Source of the DNA: JABMOV01 sp964654545
Lineage (GTDB): Bacteria; Fidelibacterota; Marinisomatia; Marinisomatales; JABMOV01
Reading direction: 5' to 3'
DNA length: 64,000 bases
NCBI GenBank assembly: GCA_964654545.1
Contig: CAZZIU010000002.1
Coordinates: 1-64,000 of the forward strand
Of the stretch, positions 60,801 through 64,000 are shown one piece after another. Under the pieces are notes generated by a model. It was not told the origin of the DNA. It worked only from the letters and a program-made list of their open reading frames with translations, and ran no database searches. The position numbers and the translations under genes are program-made. The first letter of the stretch is position 1. Every line of letters begins with the position of its first letter.

Positions 60801-62664
60801 CTATTATATTCGTGAACAAATCAATCAGGTAAAAAACGATGTGGACCTCGTTATTATGGAATTCCATGCGGGGAGTGAATATTCGGTAGAACCTGGAGCC
60901 GGATATGATAATTATGATCCATCGGTTGCATTTGCTGAACAACGACAGAGCCGGACAGCGTATTTTGGTGTCAATAATGAAGATGATCAGGATGAAGATT
61001 ATTCTTATAGAATAGATGTGCCTCACATGTGGGATAGGGAAATCCGGCAATTTGCACTTAATGAAGGGGCTGATTTGGTGGTCGTTCATCACCCCCATAA
61101 AATCCAGGGAATGGAAGTTATCGATGGGAAATTAATTGCCCATTCTTTAGGTAATTTTATTTTCGATATGGATTATCCGGAAACCATGCCGTCAGTTATA
61201 TTAAATGCCGAAGCTGAACCAGATAGTTTTATTGCCTTTTCCTTAAACCCGATTTTCATAGATCATTATATTCCAAACCCTGCCACAGGGGAATTGGGCA
61301 ACTATATTCTATACGATTTGGCCATGAAATCGTTCAATCTAAACACGTATTTGCATGTGGATCCCTTTAGTCAGGTGGCGCATATTGTTCTCGATCCGGC
61401 TTCAATCTCCCAGTATCATATTCCAAATCGAAGATCTTTTAGCATTGTTGATGGTTCATGTCGACCCATTTCTATCCATACAACTGGAGGAATTTCTTTA
61501 ATGAACACGGTCACGCCTGATGATGCCTGGGATATGCGGTTTGGTCGGGAATTATTATGGTATGGGAATTTTGAATCGGAAGGTTCAAATATGTGGAACA
61601 CCAATAGTGATGATGAGAGCATAGTATGGGATGAATATCATGATGGTGAGCGGAGTCTGTTTCATCGTCGAACTCAAACTTCCGGTGATAATATTGTGAC
61701 CAATCTTCTGAATAGACTCCCACTTAAACCAGATATTCCAATAACCCTTTCGGGATGGATAAAAACCGACAATGGAAACAATGTAACAATTGAAATTAGA
61801 TTTTATGAAACTCGATACTCTACCACTATAATATCAACTTTTGATTCGGGTGAATGGGTGACAGGGAATTCATCCTGGAAGTATTACTGGAATGACATTG
61901 ACGTCCCGGCAAACGCACAGTTTTTTGACATTCGTTGCAACAGCGGATTGCCAGATAGCGGAGAAGCAAATTCCTGGTTTGATGATATAAGCGTATTGCA
62001 GTGGGAAACCTGGTTACCGGTTTCTGGAGATATGATAATACCCTATCCCAACGATTATGTAGGAATGCAATTAAACTCAACGGCTGACAATGATACTGGT
62101 GTCGTAGAGTTCTATGAGTCTTATCTGGACAATCCACCAATTGTTATTCCCGAGTTCTCTGTAGAACAACGTGCGATCCAAGTACCATCTGTTGTCCAGT
62201 TTAACAATACCAGCGAGGGGCTACATGGCTGGTGGCAATGGGATTTTGGCGACGGTGTCACATCCATAAACAAGGAACCGGTTCATGAGTATACCAGTCC
62301 TGGGTTTTACGATGTCACATTATCCATCTTAGATCACAACGGGATTTATCAAACGACTACCCTTCCTAATTACATCGTCGCAATTTCAGATACCATCACG
62401 CAGGATGGTGATATAAATCTGGATGGTAATGTTAATGTTTTGGATATAATTACATGTGTTAATTTTATTCTGGGATACAACCAGATTAATCCTGATCAAT
62501 TCATAGCCACTGATTTGAATGTTGACTTCCAAATCAATATTTTTGATCTTTTATTGCTGGCAGATATCGTTATTACTGGAGATCGAATTGGTGACGAAGG
62601 CATTCAAATATTAAATTCCGTATATGAAAATAATAAAACATATAATAATATAAATATAAAGTAA
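57862..62664 (+). CDS. Giant exported protein: unknown N-domain, PKD, CapA domain, PKD, dockerin
   Basis: A 1600-residue protein. Start is GTG at 57862 or ATG at 57871; a signal peptide follows (cleavage near SLHGE). Domains in order: N-terminal region to about 430 with histidine-rich motifs (VPHPCDDFISPYIATE, QIHSFD) that recall zinc amidohydrolases; a fibronectin-like segment to about 560; PKD domain about 714-806 (YLWHFGDGS); CapA/PgsA metallophosphatase-like domain about 809-1190 (LNFVGDIML, SIANLECVL, LANNHMLDYG, VVHHPHKIQGMEV); carbohydrate-binding-like domain about 1210-1370; PKD about 1430-1510 (WDFGDGV); type I dockerin about 1514-1572. CapA is the third PGA synthesis component, normally membrane-anchored. 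Confidence 0.8.
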   Translation: MNTMKNPLIICYLIGIASLHGEILYERGSLREFVGGNSTTSEYDNYVSHVVEGIADPGYNDYGPDWLDVQSNGFGNYTEIPENSPILTYWQVIFQSIVVGDTTTADQLLSDSLDIFHYNLVVFTDTTTNREYFMVREQLDMSFVDQNLPATPNDDVTGSFTNGWGLFVYSPSATRSQVLFEVPHPCDDFISPYIATEAFLVTDARAICYSGTGREVIWTNVESYSNNKSLSDPSRNANTVFHVFHQVVSEALFMEALHSPIVFQIHSFDNDAHEGLHSIVLSAGALHPIANKPIRDLSSDHRDIINFTEEITIYANTFGPHGLVRVDGYYEVFYDDNFQYFGDYGTYPIKKATELKGSSSNVQLNHIHGMHNSRDVYEPFVHVECDEKPEIFDAINMPLDTLYAGEYPTSYMNFSILLEYYEPFINALDAYLTDWETVTDITSPDSISIFYPVTLLPDNSNFQWAPVEDTNFESYRIYFDTLTIQPNSPYFDRNQFSFLADMRTNHISIPTNVLPDTCFLSIRAIDYLGNESPLSESVPNYFANHGLPVTVVEYVDTLQSFGSYGDEDVEPEGWSFDSAGTDQLLLSLFGNTWKTQSINPYSIDSTSVWIVNTKIDSIGEIQGLGFRAGNDILWYSFHGLEELDIEEWVTVYQGYFPTGLWNTIYLPIGDDWIARFEYEPEIEEIIYVNDADAVIPGSIQFRSIVDLTPDQYIPPEVSIQSDVGPVRRIGSERNVVVDFSASIQDPDSYIFQYLWHFGDGSTSPDPDPSHTYSVLDDHTYSVVLEVIDQQGEIGRGYAHILVDEGESSLPIRLNFVGDIMLARRLEDAGGVIPTNGVDALFEPTIELFGNAADLSIANLECVLTDRGSPHPTKSIVYRGSPENVTGLENAGIDIVSLANNHMLDYGDEGLYQTQTLLTNANINFSGAGENSVMSYRPLIVSRKGISLAFLASSDRTGQYNNYQPYLNAGLNKTGFAYMTPYYIREQINQVKNDVDLVIMEFHAGSEYSVEPGAGYDNYDPSVAFAEQRQSRTAYFGVNNEDDQDEDYSYRIDVPHMWDREIRQFALNEGADLVVVHHPHKIQGMEVIDGKLIAHSLGNFIFDMDYPETMPSVILNAEAEPDSFIAFSLNPIFIDHYIPNPATGELGNYILYDLAMKSFNLNTYLHVDPFSQVAHIVLDPASISQYHIPNRRSFSIVDGSCRPISIHTTGGISLMNTVTPDDAWDMRFGRELLWYGNFESEGSNMWNTNSDDESIVWDEYHDGERSLFHRRTQTSGDNIVTNLLNRLPLKPDIPITLSGWIKTDNGNNVTIEIRFYETRYSTTIISTFDSGEWVTGNSSWKYYWNDIDVPANAQFFDIRCNSGLPDSGEANSWFDDISVLQWETWLPVSGDMIIPYPNDYVGMQLNSTADNDTGVVEFYESYLDNPPIVIPEFSVEQRAIQVPSVVQFNNTSEGLHGWWQWDFGDGVTSINKEPVHEYTSPGFYDVTLSILDHNGIYQTTTLPNYIVAISDTITQDGDINLDGNVNVLDIITCVNFILGYNQINPDQFIATDLNVDFQINIFDLLLLADIVITGDRIGDEGIQILNSVYENNKTYNNINIK

Positions 62665-62670
62665 CACATT

Positions 62671-62700
62671 AGATGATGGATGAACCAATCTCCACCATCT
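62671..62700 (+). other. Weak stem-loop after the giant CapA gene
   Basis: Arms AGATGATGG (62671-62679) and CCACCATCT (62692-62700) pair with one mismatch around a 12-base loop, seven bases after the 57862-62664 gene ends. No T-run follows, so it is at best a weak terminator or mRNA-stabilising hairpin. Confidence 0.25.
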
Positions 62701-62707
62701 TACCAGT

Positions 62708-63232
62708 TTGTATCTTGTGCAATTGCGAAACATTCACGTGAATGAAATATACAGAATGGCAGTAAATAATAAATACCATCTAAACCCATGGTTTCACTGG
62801 CTGGATTCTATTGCATCTGTCGTGGACACCAGATCGTTCATCCATCAATATGAAACGAAATATGAGCTAAAGACCGGGTTGCAGTGTGGACTACAAATTG
62901 ATAGCCGTATCATTGGAATCATTGGTCTGGATATTCACCGTTTAAATCAATCTGGGTGTATTGGTTATTGGCTAGACAAAGAATATCAGGGTCATGGGTA
63001 CATGTCTAATGCCAATCGCAGCTTGTGTAATTATTACTATGAAAAACGTATATTTTACCGGCTTAAGATCCGTTGTACAATTCATAATACCCGTCGCAAT
63101 GCTATACCGCAGCGCCGTGGCTTTTCTTTGTAGGGGGCACGATATTCTGCTGAATATATCAATGGTGCTATAACAGTATTAACGTTTATGCACGTTGAAA
63201 GACTGATGATATCGCGGAAAAATAAATTGTAA
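62708..63232 (+). pseudogene. GNAT (RimJ/RimL-type) acetyltransferase broken by an amber codon
   Basis: The frame reads as a RimJ/RimL-like N-acetyltransferase: HLNPWFHWLDSI, then IGIIGLDIHR, IGYWLDKEYQGHGYM (acetyl-CoA loop, normally Q/R-G-x-G) and NTRRNAIPQRRGFSL. It then meets TAG at 63131-63133 where relatives have glutamate. The same frame goes on for 32 codons with the expected end of the family (GARYSAEYINGA...) up to TAA at 63232. The start is also poor: only TTG at 62708, with no ribosome site and no upstream ATG in frame. So it is probably a decaying gene, or one with amber read-through or a sequencing error. Confidence 0.7.
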
Positions 63233-63365
63233 CCAAAATGGTAATTCTGTATCCATATAATCTTCTCTGGCAATGCTTAAGAACTGAACTTTCAATTTTA
63301 AAGGTTTAAAGCAATCCGGGATTACATCTAAATTCAAAAGTCCAATTTATGTAAAAGGAGGCAAA

Positions 63366-63692
63366 ATGGCGGAAAATTTGATTGAATTTACCGATGAAAA
63401 TTTTGACACAGAGGTACTCAAGTCAGAAGTCCCTGTATTAGTTGATTTTTGGGCTGAGTGGTGCGGCCCATGCCATGCATTAGCACCAACAATAGCTGAA
63501 ATAGCTAATGATTATGATGGGCAGGTTAAGGTTGGAAAAGTGAATGTAGATACCAACCAGCAAACTGCCATGAAATTTGGTATACGCAGCATACCAAGCA
63601 CATTAATATTTAAAGATGGAAATGTGGCGAATCAGGTAGTAGGTGCTGTACCTAAAGATAGTATAACAAAACTATTAGATCAGGTAGTATAA
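63366..63692 (+). CDS. trxA: Thioredoxin
   Basis: A 108-residue thioredoxin of normal length. The active site is W-A-E-W-C-G-P-C (WCGPC) near residues 30-35, the cis-proline is in RSIPSTLIF, and the fold order is standard. It reduces cytoplasmic protein disulfides using electrons from thioredoxin reductase, whose gene follows nine bases later. A strong ribosome site, AAAGGAGG, lies at 63354-63361. A 133-base gap upstream should hold the promoter for the pair. Confidence 0.96.
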   Translation: MAENLIEFTDENFDTEVLKSEVPVLVDFWAEWCGPCHALAPTIAEIANDYDGQVKVGKVNVDTNQQTAMKFGIRSIPSTLIFKDGNVANQVVGAVPKDSITKLLDQVV

Positions 63693-63700
63693 TTAACAAT

Positions 63701-64000
63701 ATGAATCGGAAAGTCATTATTATTGGTTCAGGACCCGCTGGATTAACAGCGGCGATTTATGCAGCCAGAGCAAACTTAAAACCACTTGTATTTGAGGGAA
63801 ATCAACCAGGTGGACAATTAACAATAACCACCGACGTGGAAAATTTTCCCGGATTCCCGGATGGAATCATGGGGCCGGAACTCATGGACAGACTTCGTGA
63901 ACAAGCCAAACGGTTTGGCGCCGAATGTGTCTTCAAATTTGTCACAAAAGTTGATTTTTCCAAGCGCCCTTTTTCTGTATGGGTAGGTGATGAACATTAT
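63701..64000 (+). CDS. trxB: Thioredoxin reductase, N-terminal part (3' truncated)
   Basis: The first 100 codons of a flavoprotein, open to the window edge. The FAD-binding motif VIIIGSGPAGLTAAIYAARA and GGQLTITTDVENFPGF are the classical TrxB start; the redox CxxC and NADPH site lie beyond the window. It starts nine bases after trxA, so the two are co-transcribed and work together in thiol reduction. Confidence 0.93.
   Translation, partial: MNRKVIIIGSGPAGLTAAIYAARANLKPLVFEGNQPGGQLTITTDVENFPGFPDGIMGPELMDRLREQAKRFGAECVFKFVTKVDFSKRPFSVWVGDEHY

Noticed and set aside
1..64000. CRISPR arrays, tRNA or rRNA genes, insertion sequences, prophage
   Set aside because: No spaced direct repeats, T-loop-like GTTCGANTC stretches outside coding DNA, transposase or phage-like genes were seen by reading.

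Overview
The window looks like a chromosomal segment of a Gram-negative bacterium of the FCB superphylum, most plausibly Candidatus Marinimicrobia (Neomarinimicrobiota). I base this on five large secreted proteins with a type IX secretion (T9SS) C-terminal sorting domain (PNPFNP-like start, SSGxYxY-like end), two gingipain-family (C25) proteins, dockerin tails, lipoproteins and AT-rich coding DNA. The phylum assignment is inference; Calditrichota or another FCB lineage would also fit. There is no rRNA, tRNA, CRISPR array or insertion sequence that I can support.

Layout. 1-356: 3' end of a prolyl iminopeptidase. 522-15357: a one-strand type IV pilus cluster (major-type prepilin, PilT, three minor prepilin-like proteins, PilM, PilN, PilO, PilP-like, secretin, an Ig-repeat lipoprotein, PilB, PilC). 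15522-19112: a C25-family protein ending in a dockerin. 19148-34423: a chain of abutting or overlapping genes that starts with poly-gamma-glutamate (PGA) genes pgsB, pgsC and pgsW. It continues with an internally duplicated exported protein, a predicted outer-membrane barrel, an LVIVD-repeat lipoprotein, three T9SS cargo proteins (repeat protein, M14 carboxypeptidase, second C25 protein), a glutaredoxin and a lipoprotein. 34416-37038 (minus): an HExxH metalloprotease with T9SS tail and an AMIN-like exported protein. 37166-39589: a choice-of-anchor B/LVIVD T9SS protein. 39634-40095 (minus): an Rrf2 regulator with cluster-ligand cysteines, preceded by a folded element.

40589-57680 is largely housekeeping: 2H phosphoesterase, isochorismatase-like hydrolase, outer-membrane protein, alaS, PPC-domain protein, RidA, lipid kinase, DUF5683 protein, Na+-dependent transporter, membrane protein, a short ferredoxin (58 aa) coupled to a geranylgeranyl-reductase-like flavoprotein, a DnaQ/DinG fusion, hutH, guaB and rpsT (minus). 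57862-62664 encodes a 1600-residue exported protein that contains a CapA (PGA-synthesis) domain, PKD domains and a dockerin. It is followed by a GNAT acetyltransferase broken by an in-frame amber codon, then trxA and the start of trxB.

How they may work together: the pilus cluster would build a retractile type IV pilus, with its lipoprotein as a possible secretin partner or surface adhesin. The PGA chain may couple inner-membrane polymer synthesis (PgsBC, PgsW) to envelope passage (barrel, lipoprotein) and to secreted peptidases. The CapA partner expected beside pgsBC is absent there but present in the 1600-residue protein 36 kb downstream. This Gram-negative PGA export arrangement is the best candidate for an undescribed system in the window.
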